Assembly (NCBI GenBank): GCA_003451595.1
Contig: DMDA01000048.1
Coordinates: forward strand, 19,204 to 55,053
Direction of reading: 5' to 3'
Source: Chloroflexota bacterium
GTDB taxonomy: Bacteria; Chloroflexota; Anaerolineae; Caldilineales; Caldilineaceae
Length of the DNA: 35,850 nucleotides
Both the position numbers and the translations under genes were made by a program. The stretch's first letter is position 1. The number at the start of each line of letters is the position of its first letter. Below are positions 1 through 10,508 of the stretch, piece by piece. Below the pieces are notes generated by a model. That model was not told the DNA's origin. It saw nothing but the letters and a program-made list of their open reading frames with translations, and searched no databases.

Positions 1-2614
<2,614 letters not shown>

Positions 2615-2629
2615 TGACCATGCCGCCGC

Positions 2630-2662
2630 GATGAGTCATCCCGAATTTTGGGATGACTCATC
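2630..2662. terminator. Perfect 13-bp inverted repeat between convergent genes
   Basis: The arms at 2630-2642 and 2650-2662 are exact reverse complements (GATGAGTCATCCC) around a 7-base loop, GAATTTT. The hairpin lies 16 bases after the ABC gene's stop, and its right arm contains the stop of the opposing regulator gene. It probably acts as a bidirectional terminator or transcript-end stabiliser. There is no long T-run, so intrinsic termination may be weak. Confidence 0.65.
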
Positions 2663-5360
2663 GTGTTTGATAAGGAGCGTCCCTATAATCCTCGACATTC
2701 ATGGTGGCGCCCTGTCGCCATGCCTCATGATAGTGCACCGGCGACAAGTTGGCCTCGGCAGCAGCGCGGCTATGGTCGACCAGTGTGCGCTCGATCTGCG
2801 GCAGCGGCGCCCCGATGGCGCTACGCAGCGCCGCCGCCGCTGCAAGCCAGGTCACGGCCTGCGCCAGGCTCTGTTGGCGCTGCGCTGACGCCATCTCAAG
2901 CGTCAGCGCCTGGCGCACTGTCGATGCAGCCAGCCCTTCCAGGCAGAAAGCCAGACGACGCCGATCACCGATGGTGAGCGAAATTTGGAGTGCCTGACCA
3001 TAGCAACGCAACGCAATCGCATCATCGCCCTGCAGATAGGCTGCCTGCCCCAGGTCAACCAATGTGACTGCCAACCCAGACTGATCGTTCATCTGCGCAA
3101 AGATCGCCGCACATTCCTTGAGGAGCGATACGCCTTCATCAAACCTGCCCTGCCGGATAAGCGCAATCGCCTGCACGTCCCGGCTGTAAGTGATGCTGAC
3201 GACATCACCGATACCTCGCTGCAGTTCGATGCTACGCTGCGCCAGTTCGACGCACTGAGCGAAGGAGCCTTGCCAGTAGGCGGCGATGCTCGCATAGGTG
3301 ACCGAGCGCGCCATGCCGAGCACATCGCCATCTGCGGCGGCTAGAGCATAGCTGCGTTCGTGATAATCGAGCGCCGCAGCATAGTCGCCCCGGTCTTTTG
3401 CGACCAGACCAAGACCGTTGAGGATGGCGGTTGCCTCCTTGCGATCGCTGTCGGCGTCGCAGAGCGCCAGCGCTTGCTGGTAGAGTGTGTGTGCCTGCAC
3501 ATAGTCGCTTTGATGGAGCGCAATCGACGCGCGGCAGCGCAAGGCGGCGCGCACCGCCTGCCCGCCTGCACCGGCTGTGGCAAGCGCCTCGCTGCGCTGC
3601 GCAAAGCGCGCCGCCGCAGGTAGATCGCCCTGACCGAGCGCCATATTCGCCGCGGCCAGCCATGCTGCGGCATGGTTGGCCGCAGTAGGGGAGTGGCCGG
3701 TGTGATGCCCCTCGACGCTGGCGACAGCAGCCAGCAGATTTTCTATCCAACTGCGTCCTTCATCATAGTAACCGCGTACGCCCCACAAACTTTCCGATAG
3801 ATGAACCGCCAGGGCCAGACCACCTTCAGGGTCGGCTTGCAAATGCCAGGCAAGCGCATCGCGCAAGTTGTTGTGCTCGATTTCAAGTTGGTTGAGCGCG
3901 GCTTCGGCAGCGTTTGTGTGCAGTTTTGGCTGGAGGTCGGCCACAAGCGCGCCGTAGATTGCGGCGTGACGTGCAGCCAGACGATCAGGATCGTGGAACT
4001 CAGCCCGTCGCATCTGCGTGTATTCCCGGATGATCTGGAGCATGCCGTACCGTTGCCCCGCAGCACCGCCAGGTTCGTAGTAGAGCAGACTTTTTTCCAC
4101 CAGACTACGCAACAATGCGATGCACTGTGTGATCTCCATTTCGACCAGCGCCGCTGCCTCACGTTCGGTGCATCCGGCGTTGAAGATCGAGAGCGCCACA
4201 AACAGCCGCCGTTCATCGGCTCCCAGCAGATTGAAACTCCAGTCGATGGCGCCGCGCAGGGTTTGTTGGCGTGGGGTGAAGTTGCGTGGCCCACCGGTTA
4301 GCCTCATCAAGCGATGGCGCAATTGTTCGAGCAGCAATTCAGGCGGCTGCCATTTGACCTGGCTGGCCGCCATCTCGATCGCAAGTGGCAAGCCGTCCAG
4401 CCACACACAGATCTGAGCAACGGCGGCAGCGTTCGTGTCGTCGATGACAAAATCGGCGCACACAGCCTGCGCACGCTGAACGAACAGCTCAACCGCCGGA
4501 AACATCGGCAGCAATTCAGGCGCCGGCAAGCGGTTGATGTCTGGCACGGCGAGCGGCGGCACTGGAAACTCGTATTCACCGTAGAGTTTGAGCGCTTCTC
4601 GGCTGCTAACCAGCGCCTTGACCCCTGCATCTGCACTCAACAAGCTGGCGAGTACAGGCGCGGCGTCGATGACCTGCTCGAAGTTGTCGAGCACCAACAA
4701 CAGTTGTTTGTGGCGCAGGAATTCATGCAGACTCTGCGCCAGTGGCAGTCCGGCGACTTCATGGACGCCGAGCGAGTGGGCAATGGCGGAAAGGACGAGA
4801 TCGGGGTCAGCGAGCGGCTCGAGGGACACAAAGCAAGCGCCGTCGCTGAACTCCTTGCCAATTGCGTTGGCAAGCGCCAGGCTGAGACGCGTCTTGCCGG
4901 CGCCTGGCGGCCCAATCAATGTGACCAGGCGCACATACGGCTGTCGCAACAGATCGCAACCGCGCTGCAACTCGCGTTCGCGACCGATGAATGCGGTCAG
5001 CGGCATCGGCAGATAATAGTGCGGGGTGGCGGGGTAAAAGTGCGCGTCAACCGGATCGAGTGCAAAAGCTGGCTTCAGCCCTTCTACATTGGGCTGGGCA
5101 AGAAAATGCAGAGAGACGCCGCGCGCAAATTCCTGGAACAGGGGCCATTGCTCGCTGTCTATTTGCAGCGCAGTCGCTATCTGCTCAACAAGCGCGCGCG
5201 AAGGGACAAGGACGCCGGCCTCGATCTTGCGGATCGTGCTGAGCGAGCAATAACAGTGCATCGCCAGTTCCTGCTGTGTCCAGTCCAAGCGCCGCCGTTG
5301 CAGTTTGAGCCACTCGCCAAACCGTTGTGAGATTTCGTCAGGGTGCATGGCGTCTGACAT
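2658..5360 (-). CDS. XRE-HTH / STAND (NB-ARC-like) ATPase / TPR transcriptional regulator
   Basis: About 900 aa. Residues about 12-70 form an XRE-type helix-turn-helix (WTQQELAMHCYCSLSTIRKIEAG). A STAND ATPase follows, with Walker A GPPGAGKT at 150-157, Walker B LLLVLDNFE with Asp225, and a GLPLA motif near 320. The second half (about 480-880) is an array of alpha-helical TPR-like repeats. Such proteins are signal-gated switches: the TPR region senses a ligand or partner, ATP drives oligomerisation, and the HTH binds DNA. The ATG at 5360 is chosen because GAAGG lies 6 bases upstream; a TTG at 5366 would add two residues but abuts the ribosome site. The gene is divergent from a secreted beta-helix protein across a gap carrying TGTCAC repeats, so it may control itself and that gene (inference). 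The sensed signal is unknown. Confidence 0.9.
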   Translation of the reverse strand: MSDAMHPDEISQRFGEWLKLQRRRLDWTQQELAMHCYCSLSTIRKIEAGVLVPSRALVEQIATALQIDSEQWPLFQEFARGVSLHFLAQPNVEGLKPAFALDPVDAHFYPATPHYYLPMPLTAFIGRERELQRGCDLLRQPYVRLVTLIGPPGAGKTRLSLALANAIGKEFSDGACFVSLEPLADPDLVLSAIAHSLGVHEVAGLPLAQSLHEFLRHKQLLLVLDNFEQVIDAAPVLASLLSADAGVKALVSSREALKLYGEYEFPVPPLAVPDINRLPAPELLPMFPAVELFVQRAQAVCADFVIDDTNAAAVAQICVWLDGLPLAIEMAASQVKWQPPELLLEQLRHRLMRLTGGPRNFTPRQQTLRGAIDWSFNLLGADERRLFVALSIFNAGCTEREAAALVEMEITQCIALLRSLVEKSLLYYEPGGAAGQRYGMLQIIREYTQMRRAEFHDPDRLAARHAAIYGALVADLQPKLHTNAAEAALNQLEIEHNNLRDALAWHLQADPEGGLALAVHLSESLWGVRGYYDEGRSWIENLLAAVASVEGHHTGHSPTAANHAAAWLAAANMALGQGDLPAAARFAQRSEALATAGAGGQAVRAALRCRASIALHQSDYVQAHTLYQQALALCDADSDRKEATAILNGLGLVAKDRGDYAAALDYHERSYALAAADGDVLGMARSVTYASIAAYWQGSFAQCVELAQRSIELQRGIGDVVSITYSRDVQAIALIRQGRFDEGVSLLKECAAIFAQMNDQSGLAVTLVDLGQAAYLQGDDAIALRCYGQALQISLTIGDRRRLAFCLEGLAASTVRQALTLEMASAQRQQSLAQAVTWLAAAAALRSAIGAPLPQIERTLVDHSRAAAEANLSPVHYHEAWRQGATMNVEDYRDAPYQTR

Positions 5361-5392
5361 CGACAACCTTCGACTGTTGCCACCGCTCCAAA

Positions 5393-5463
5393 TGCCACTG
5401 ACATGTCACCGACACCTTACTGTCACTAATTACTGTCACTGATATGTCACTTTTTGTGTCACT
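5393..5463. promoter_or_regulatory. Array of TGTCAC direct repeats in a divergent promoter region
   Basis: Exact TGTCAC occurs at 5404, 5421, 5434, 5445 and 5457, i.e. start-to-start steps of 17, 13, 11 and 12 bases. Four copies extend to TGTCACT. A variant TGCCACT sits at 5393 and another CCACT copy near 5469. The first copy forms a perfect palindrome TGACATGTCA (5399-5408), and the 5445 copy a near-palindrome TGATATGTCA. Spacing close to one helical turn, in the gap between an HTH-STAND regulator and its divergent neighbour, suggests cooperative binding sites. No convincing -35/-10 pair was found in the gap. Confidence 0.6.
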
Positions 5464-5567
5464 CTCCGCCACTGACATTCGCCGCCATTTACGCTTCAAT
5501 TGTCGTCATAAACTTGACTTTGGCAAGTCGGTTCGCGCAGCGAGACAGGATAGTGGAAGGGAACGAG

Positions 5568-8500
5568 ATGAGCAAGTGGGGGACGTTCAACAGTTTACAG
5601 CGGTATATTCAGCGACGGTCTTCAGCGGCGTCCAGGCTGTCGCGTCTATTCATATGGATGGTGGTCGTAGGCTTGATCTCGGTCGGTGTAGCGACGTCGG
5701 CGCATGCCGAGCCGGATAGCCCTGCAGTTGGCGGCGTCTTTACGGTGACAGTATCAAGCAACAACAACCATGACGGTGAAGGGTTAAGCCTACGCGAGGC
5801 GCTGCTGCTGGCGCGGGGCGGCACGGGGGCGGGCGGTCTCAATCGCGGGCTGTCGAGTGTGGAAGTTGGCTCGATCAGCGGCTGCGATCTGGCAGCCACT
5901 GCCGACGGCAAATGGCATGTGATCAACGGATGTGGCGCCAATAAGACGGACACAATTCTCTTTGCGTCGTGGGTCGCCGTCATCGATATGGGGAATCTCC
6001 CTTTTATCGATGATTCAGCGCCGACAATTATCGATGGCGGCGGCACGACGATCCTGGATCGAGCGAACGACGGGCTCCCTTTTGGGATCACTCTGAATTC
6101 GCACAACAACGTGCTGAAGAACCTGACAATTCGTCGCTTCAAGTGTAGCAATTCGAATCATTGCGAACAAGGTTATGCATTGGGCGTGTTTGGGAGCAAC
6201 AACCTGGTTGCGAACATCACAATCCAGGACATCCAGTCCGACGCGCTTGTCGTCGGTGGGAACGGGAACATAGTCGATAATGTGCGCATCGGCGTCGTCG
6301 ATGGCGCTGCCATTTGTCCAGATGCTTTGCCGGGGATAGGCGGCAGCATCACCGGGCACGGCATCTATGTCGGCCCCAACGCAACAAATCTTACGATCAA
6401 AAACAGCATCATCGGCTGCAACGGCAAGGGCAATCAGGGCGCCGGCATCTATGTCAACAATGCGACGGGCAGTGTTACGATCGGCCCAAACAACAAGATC
6501 GGCACGCTTGGCAATAGCGCCACAGCGATGTTGGGCAATGCCGGCAGCGGCATCGTGCTGAACGAAGCACAGCATGTCACGATCATCAGCAATACGATCG
6601 GTTACAACGGCGCAGCGGGTGTTTTGCTGGTGAACAGCAGCAGCAACAGTGTGTCTGGCAACCTGATCCGCAACAACGGCGGCGACGGCGTGGCGCTGAT
6701 GGCGGCGTCCAACGAGAACTTGATCGGCGCCGGCAACCGCATCGGGTACAACGGTTCACACGGGATTGCGCTTGTGCCAATCCCTCTCTCCCCCACGGTC
6801 ACGCCAACCGGCAACCGCCTTGTCGGCAACTGGATCGGCACGCTGAATGTCGTTGACGCTGCCCCTAACCAGGGAAGCGGCATTGTACTGACTGGCGCCG
6901 TCGGCACAGCAATCGGCGACCCGGCGCCAGCGGCGCCCAACGTGATTGGCGGCAATGAGGGACATGGCATTTGGCTGCGCAGCGCAGCGCACGACACCAC
7001 AATCTACAACAACTATATCGGTACGAACGGCTTTACAACGCTGCCCAACGGCAAAACGGGCATTCTGGTTGAAGGCGACGCCCACCACAACCGAATCGGC
7101 ATGGTGGCGAACAGCACGATCAACCACATCAGGTACAACGGCGAGGCGGGCGTACGGCTGCGCGACGCGGGCACGTCATTCAACATATTCTTGAACAACG
7201 TCATTGCCAACAACCAGCTGGATGGCGTTCAACTGGAGAATCAGGCAGAGAACAACAGTATCGGTGGAACCGGTCTGGCAGCTTTAGCAGTGAACCGCAT
7301 CTACGGCAATGGTGGGTCGGGCGTTCGCATCAACGGCGGAGCACATCATAACAGCGTGGGCGGGAACCACATCTACAACAACAACGGCGCTGGCGTGCAT
7401 CTGCTGGACGCACAAACTCATCATAACATCATCATCGGCGCACGTATCTACGAGAACGAAGGAGGCTCTGGCGATGGCATCGCACAGAGCGGCAACGCTG
7501 GACCAAATTCCTGGTCGCGCATCAGCACCTTCGCCAACGCCGGTCTTGGCATCGATCTGGCAGCTGCAAATGGCGCCAACACGATCACCGGCTCCTATCC
7601 CATCATCACCGCCATCACCATTGAAGGCGACACTTTGATCGTCAGCGGCAACGGCGCCCCGAGCAATTTTGGGGAGAAGATCACCACGGTCGAAATCTAT
7701 CGCGTTGCCGAAGATCTATCAGGACATGGCGAGGGGCAGAGCTTCGTTGTGAGCGGCCAGACCGACGCCAACGGCGACTTTTCGTTTGCCTTTGCCGGCG
7801 CCACGGGGTGCTTCACCGCCTTTCAGACGATCAGCGAGGGCGACGCTAAATCCTCCTCGGAATTCGGCCCGAACTTCTGCAAGGGTACACCACAAACGAT
7901 CACCTTTGACGAAATCCCCAACAAGTTTGTCGGCGATCCTGCTTTTGCCGTCAATCCGACCGCTTCTTCGGGGCTTGCGGTCACGCTCCAGGCGGAAGGC
8001 GCCTGCACGCTCACCCAGCAAACCGTCCATTTGACCGGCGCAGGTAGTTGCATGCTGACAGCAAAGCAGAGCGGCAATACCATCTTTGCGCCAGCGCCCG
8101 ACAAGAGCATCCAGTTCGAGATTCTCAAGAAGACGCAGTCGATCCAGTGGGGCGTCGATGGCGCCTCGCAGAATCAGTTTGTCGATGCTGCACCATTTCT
8201 GCTTAATGCCGCCGCCACCTCAGGTCTGCCGGTGAGTTTTGAGGCGCAGGGCGTCTGTACCGTGAGCGGCGCCACAGTAACGCTGACTGGAGAAGTCGGC
8301 GCGTGCACCGTGAGCGCGCAGCAGCCGGGCAACGCTGAGTTCTGCCCGGCCGCACAAGCGGAAAAGAGCTTCGAGGTCGCCAAACACAACCAGACCATCA
8401 CCTTTGCCGCCGTGGCCGATCAGGTATTCGGCGACCCACCTTTCGACGTGGCTGCAACGGCGACGTCGGGTCTACCGGTGACGCTTGTTAGCCTGACCCA

Positions 8501-8687
8501 AAGTGTCTGCACCGTCGCCAACAGCACCGTCACCCTGGTCGGAACGGGCGCCTGCAACCTGGTCGCAAGTCAGTCGGGAAACGCAGTCTTCAATCCCGCG
8601 CCGTTGGTCACCCGGTCATTTGGCGTAAAAGCCGCCGACACACCTGACGCAGTGCAAACGCTCTATCTGCCGGTCGTATCACGGTAG
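5568..8687 (+). CDS. Secreted parallel beta-helix (CSLREA-like) protein with three C-terminal Ig-like modules
   Basis: 1039 aa from the ATG at 5568, which has GGAAGGGA just upstream; the frame is open back to 5454, but that stretch has no ribosome site. The signal peptide has a long basic N-region, a hydrophobic core at about 28-43, and likely cleavage after AHA (residues 45-47). An LSLREALLLA segment near 65-75 matches the CSLREA-type entry of surface beta-helix proteins. From about 90 to 690, repeated N-x-I/V-x-x-N and GxGI strands are typical of right-handed parallel beta-helices (PbH1/NosD-like), a fold used to bind or cleave polysaccharides. Three related modules of about 80 aa start near 777, 857 and 941, each with a conserved Cys pair. 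The protein ends in YLPVVSR, possibly a surface-sorting signal. No catalytic residues were identified, so adhesin or polysaccharide-active enzyme both remain possible. Confidence 0.88.
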   Translation: MSKWGTFNSLQRYIQRRSSAASRLSRLFIWMVVVGLISVGVATSAHAEPDSPAVGGVFTVTVSSNNNHDGEGLSLREALLLARGGTGAGGLNRGLSSVEVGSISGCDLAATADGKWHVINGCGANKTDTILFASWVAVIDMGNLPFIDDSAPTIIDGGGTTILDRANDGLPFGITLNSHNNVLKNLTIRRFKCSNSNHCEQGYALGVFGSNNLVANITIQDIQSDALVVGGNGNIVDNVRIGVVDGAAICPDALPGIGGSITGHGIYVGPNATNLTIKNSIIGCNGKGNQGAGIYVNNATGSVTIGPNNKIGTLGNSATAMLGNAGSGIVLNEAQHVTIISNTIGYNGAAGVLLVNSSSNSVSGNLIRNNGGDGVALMAASNENLIGAGNRIGYNGSHGIALVPIPLSPTVTPTGNRLVGNWIGTLNVVDAAPNQGSGIVLTGAVGTAIGDPAPAAPNVIGGNEGHGIWLRSAAHDTTIYNNYIGTNGFTTLPNGKTGILVEGDAHHNRIGMVANSTINHIRYNGEAGVRLRDAGTSFNIFLNNVIANNQLDGVQLENQAENNSIGGTGLAALAVNRIYGNGGSGVRINGGAHHNSVGGNHIYNNNGAGVHLLDAQTHHNIIIGARIYENEGGSGDGIAQSGNAGPNSWSRISTFANAGLGIDLAAANGANTITGSYPIITAITIEGDTLIVSGNGAPSNFGEKITTVEIYRVAEDLSGHGEGQSFVVSGQTDANGDFSFAFAGATGCFTAFQTISEGDAKSSSEFGPNFCKGTPQTITFDEIPNKFVGDPAFAVNPTASSGLAVTLQAEGACTLTQQTVHLTGAGSCMLTAKQSGNTIFAPAPDKSIQFEILKKTQSIQWGVDGASQNQFVDAAPFLLNAAATSGLPVSFEAQGVCTVSGATVTLTGEVGACTVSAQQPGNAEFCPAAQAEKSFEVAKHNQTITFAAVADQVFGDPPFDVAATATSGLPVTLVSLTQSVCTVANSTVTLVGTGACNLVASQSGNAVFNPAPLVTRSFGVKAADTPDAVQTLYLPVVSR

Positions 8688-8741
8688 GTGCGCAGTCGCC
8701 GAACCGATGCGCCCTCGTCGACATGGCGTGGATAGACTTTG

Positions 8742-8780
8742 CTCACCTTCCCGGAAGCTCTGAGCTTCCGGGAAGGTGAG
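8742..8780. terminator. Perfect 18-bp inverted repeat with 3-base loop
   Basis: The arms at 8742-8759 and 8763-8780 are exact reverse complements around CTG. The hairpin lies between the convergent ends of the beta-helix gene and the lipoprotein gene, about 55 bases after the former's stop. No T-run follows on either strand, so it could be a Rho-independent-like stem, an RNA-stabilising hairpin or a REP element. Apart from this hairpin and an open frame after the lipoprotein stop, the 207-base gap holds nothing recognised. Confidence 0.6.
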
Positions 8781-8894
8781 ACTCACTGGTTCCCCACAAG
8801 AGGTCTCGTGCAGGAAGGCGCCATCTAGCGTGAACAAATCGAAATCGCTTGTGGGCATGCCGTTTTCATCCACCGCACCTGGACCCGTTACCGG

Positions 8895-9488
8895 CTATGG
8901 TTTCCCTTGGATACGTATCTCGCTGTCCGTAATTTCGACCGACTCGACATAGAAGCCGTAGTCGGCGCGGCTGGCCTCCTCGATGATCGGCGCGGTCATG
9001 GCGTCGACCTGGCTCTGCAACAGCGCAGGCACGGGCTTGCCATCGAGCAGAATTTCAATGTTGGTGGGGAGCACTTTACCATCAACAGCGCTCAGCCCTA
9101 ACGAAAGCTGCACATTGGCGTTGAGGAAACCGAGCGCCAATCTGCCGTTGCCGACGATCTTGCCTGGATCGAGGCGCACTGTCACATCGGAAATCGGCAA
9201 ATCTTGCTGCGTCGCCAACGTCGTCTGCAACATGTCGTTAAGCTGTTGTTCTGTCGTCACAATTTCCACGCCGCCGGTCGTAGCCGCACTCACCGCGCCG
9301 CTGTCGCTGGCGGCAGGTTTCGGCGTCGGTGTGGGGATCGGTGTGGGCGTCGGCGTGGCAGTGGGGAGCGGAGTCGCCGTGGGCGTAGGCTCCGGGCTGC
9401 CGCCACACGCCGCCAGGCTCAGCGCCAGCAGCAACGTCAGCACGATGCCATGAACTCGATAGGAAACTGCAGGATATTGTGGATGCAT
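8895..9488 (-). CDS. Lipoprotein with Thr/Pro linker and small beta-rich domain
   Basis: About 197 aa. The N-terminal signal ends in a lipobox, LSLAAC, so the mature protein should be lipid-anchored outside the cytoplasmic membrane. A linker of TPTATP-type repeats (about 35-60) spaces a C-terminal domain of about 130 aa from the membrane. That domain (LNDMLQ, VTVRLDPGKIVGNGRLALG, VLPTNIEILLDGKPVPALLQ) resembles the lipid-binding-like DUF2993/DUF2140 style of beta-sheet proteins, but only loosely. Three start codons are stacked (GTG 9494, ATG 9491, ATG 9488). The last is preferred because GGAG then sits 5 bases upstream. The function is unknown. It is not clearly in an operon with the genes upstream, as an 82-base gap separates them. 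Confidence 0.8.
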   Translation of the reverse strand: MHPQYPAVSYRVHGIVLTLLLALSLAACGGSPEPTPTATPLPTATPTPTPIPTPTPKPAASDSGAVSAATTGGVEIVTTEQQLNDMLQTTLATQQDLPISDVTVRLDPGKIVGNGRLALGFLNANVQLSLGLSAVDGKVLPTNIEILLDGKPVPALLQSQVDAMTAPIIEEASRADYGFYVESVEITDSEIRIQGKP

Positions 9489-9576
9489 CATCACTCCATT
9501 GGAAATTTACGCTTCGATGGCGTAGTCACGATTGGTTTCGAGAGGGTTGCTGGATAGCCCCTGGCAATCAGTAACG

Positions 9577-10503
9577 CTAACCCGTCGTGGCGCGTTCCCG
9601 CAGCATCGCAAGCGCGGCGAAGAACTCCGGCTGCGCCGCTTTCAACGCCGCAAAGCGCGCCACGATCGCTTGCGCCCCAGCGGACATGCGCAGGTCGGCG
9701 CCTGGCGTGTGGTAGGCAAGATAGCGCGTCTCACCGCACAACTGTGGCTGCCCGTGCGCCTGCACATAGAAGACGTGATGCTGACTGCTGCTGCTCTCGT
9801 GGTCAAAAAGATAGATCACACTTTCGGCAAAGAGACCTGTCTCCTCGTGTAGCTCGCGGATAACAGCAGCGGCGGCGCTTTCGTTCGTCTCGATGCCGCC
9901 GCCCGGCAACAGAAAGACGCCGTTCGCCATGGCTGCCAGCAAGATGCCCTGCGGCGTCTCGACGATGGCGGTGCTGCGCGGGCGTTTGGGTCGCATCACC
10001 AGCTTTGTCAGGTGCAGGGTGAGATCATCGTCCACCGTCGCCTGGTCGCCAGATTGTAGGGCGACCCCACGCGCCGCCAGCCCGCGCCCGTCGGGGCGAT
10101 AGCCGCGCTTGACGTAGAGAATCTGCGCCGCGCCATAATCCGCCGTGAGACCGACGCCAATGCCAGCGACACACGCGCGCTTGCTGATACGTCGCTCCGC
10201 CCGATCCAGCAATGCTGTGGCGATCCCCTGGCGCCGATACTTGATCAGCACATTGAGATCGACAATCTCCGGGATGCCAGCAACGCGAAAGGGCAGGTAG
10301 TCGGATTCCCACACGATCGTGACGTAACCGGCAAAGTCGCCCGCCACCTCCGCCACGATCACATCGCGCGCACCGGCTTCCTGCTGGCGCAGATACGCCA
10401 GATATTGCGTCGCTGGTTTGCGCCAACCTTGGGCGGCAAAGGCCGCAGCGATCATCTCAGGGTCCTCCGCCCGCAATGCGCGCAGCGCGACGTTTTCGTG
10501 CAT
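9577..10503 (-). CDS. GNAT acetyltransferase fused to Nudix hydrolase
   Basis: 308 aa in two domains. Residues about 5-165 form a GNAT N-acetyltransferase: the RRQGIATALLDRAE acetyl-CoA loop (about 90-104) and the ILYVKRGYRPDGRG end strand are typical. Residues about 175-300 form a Nudix hydrolase with a perfect Nudix box: Gly202, Glu208, then REL-EE-GL at 216-224. Nudix enzymes cleave X-linked nucleoside diphosphates using the box glutamates and Mg2+. The ATG at 10503 starts 5 bases after the upstream oxidoreductase stop, with GGAG inside that gene's last codons, so the two are co-transcribed and probably coupled. The frame is open further upstream to 10653, but that stretch overlaps the oxidoreductase and is a shadow. 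The acetyl acceptor and the nucleotide substrate are unknown. Confidence 0.92.
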   Translation of the reverse strand: MHENVALRALRAEDPEMIAAAFAAQGWRKPATQYLAYLRQQEAGARDVIVAEVAGDFAGYVTIVWESDYLPFRVAGIPEIVDLNVLIKYRRQGIATALLDRAERRISKRACVAGIGVGLTADYGAAQILYVKRGYRPDGRGLAARGVALQSGDQATVDDDLTLHLTKLVMRPKRPRSTAIVETPQGILLAAMANGVFLLPGGGIETNESAAAAVIRELHEETGLFAESVIYLFDHESSSSQHHVFYVQAHGQPQLCGETRYLAYHTPGADLRMSAGAQAIVARFAALKAAQPEFFAALAMLRERATTG

Positions 10504-10508
10504 TGGCG

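Noticed and set aside
4314..5330. A 338-codon plus-strand frame
   Set aside because: It is antisense to the HTH and ATPase domains of the STAND regulator, which are clearly coding.
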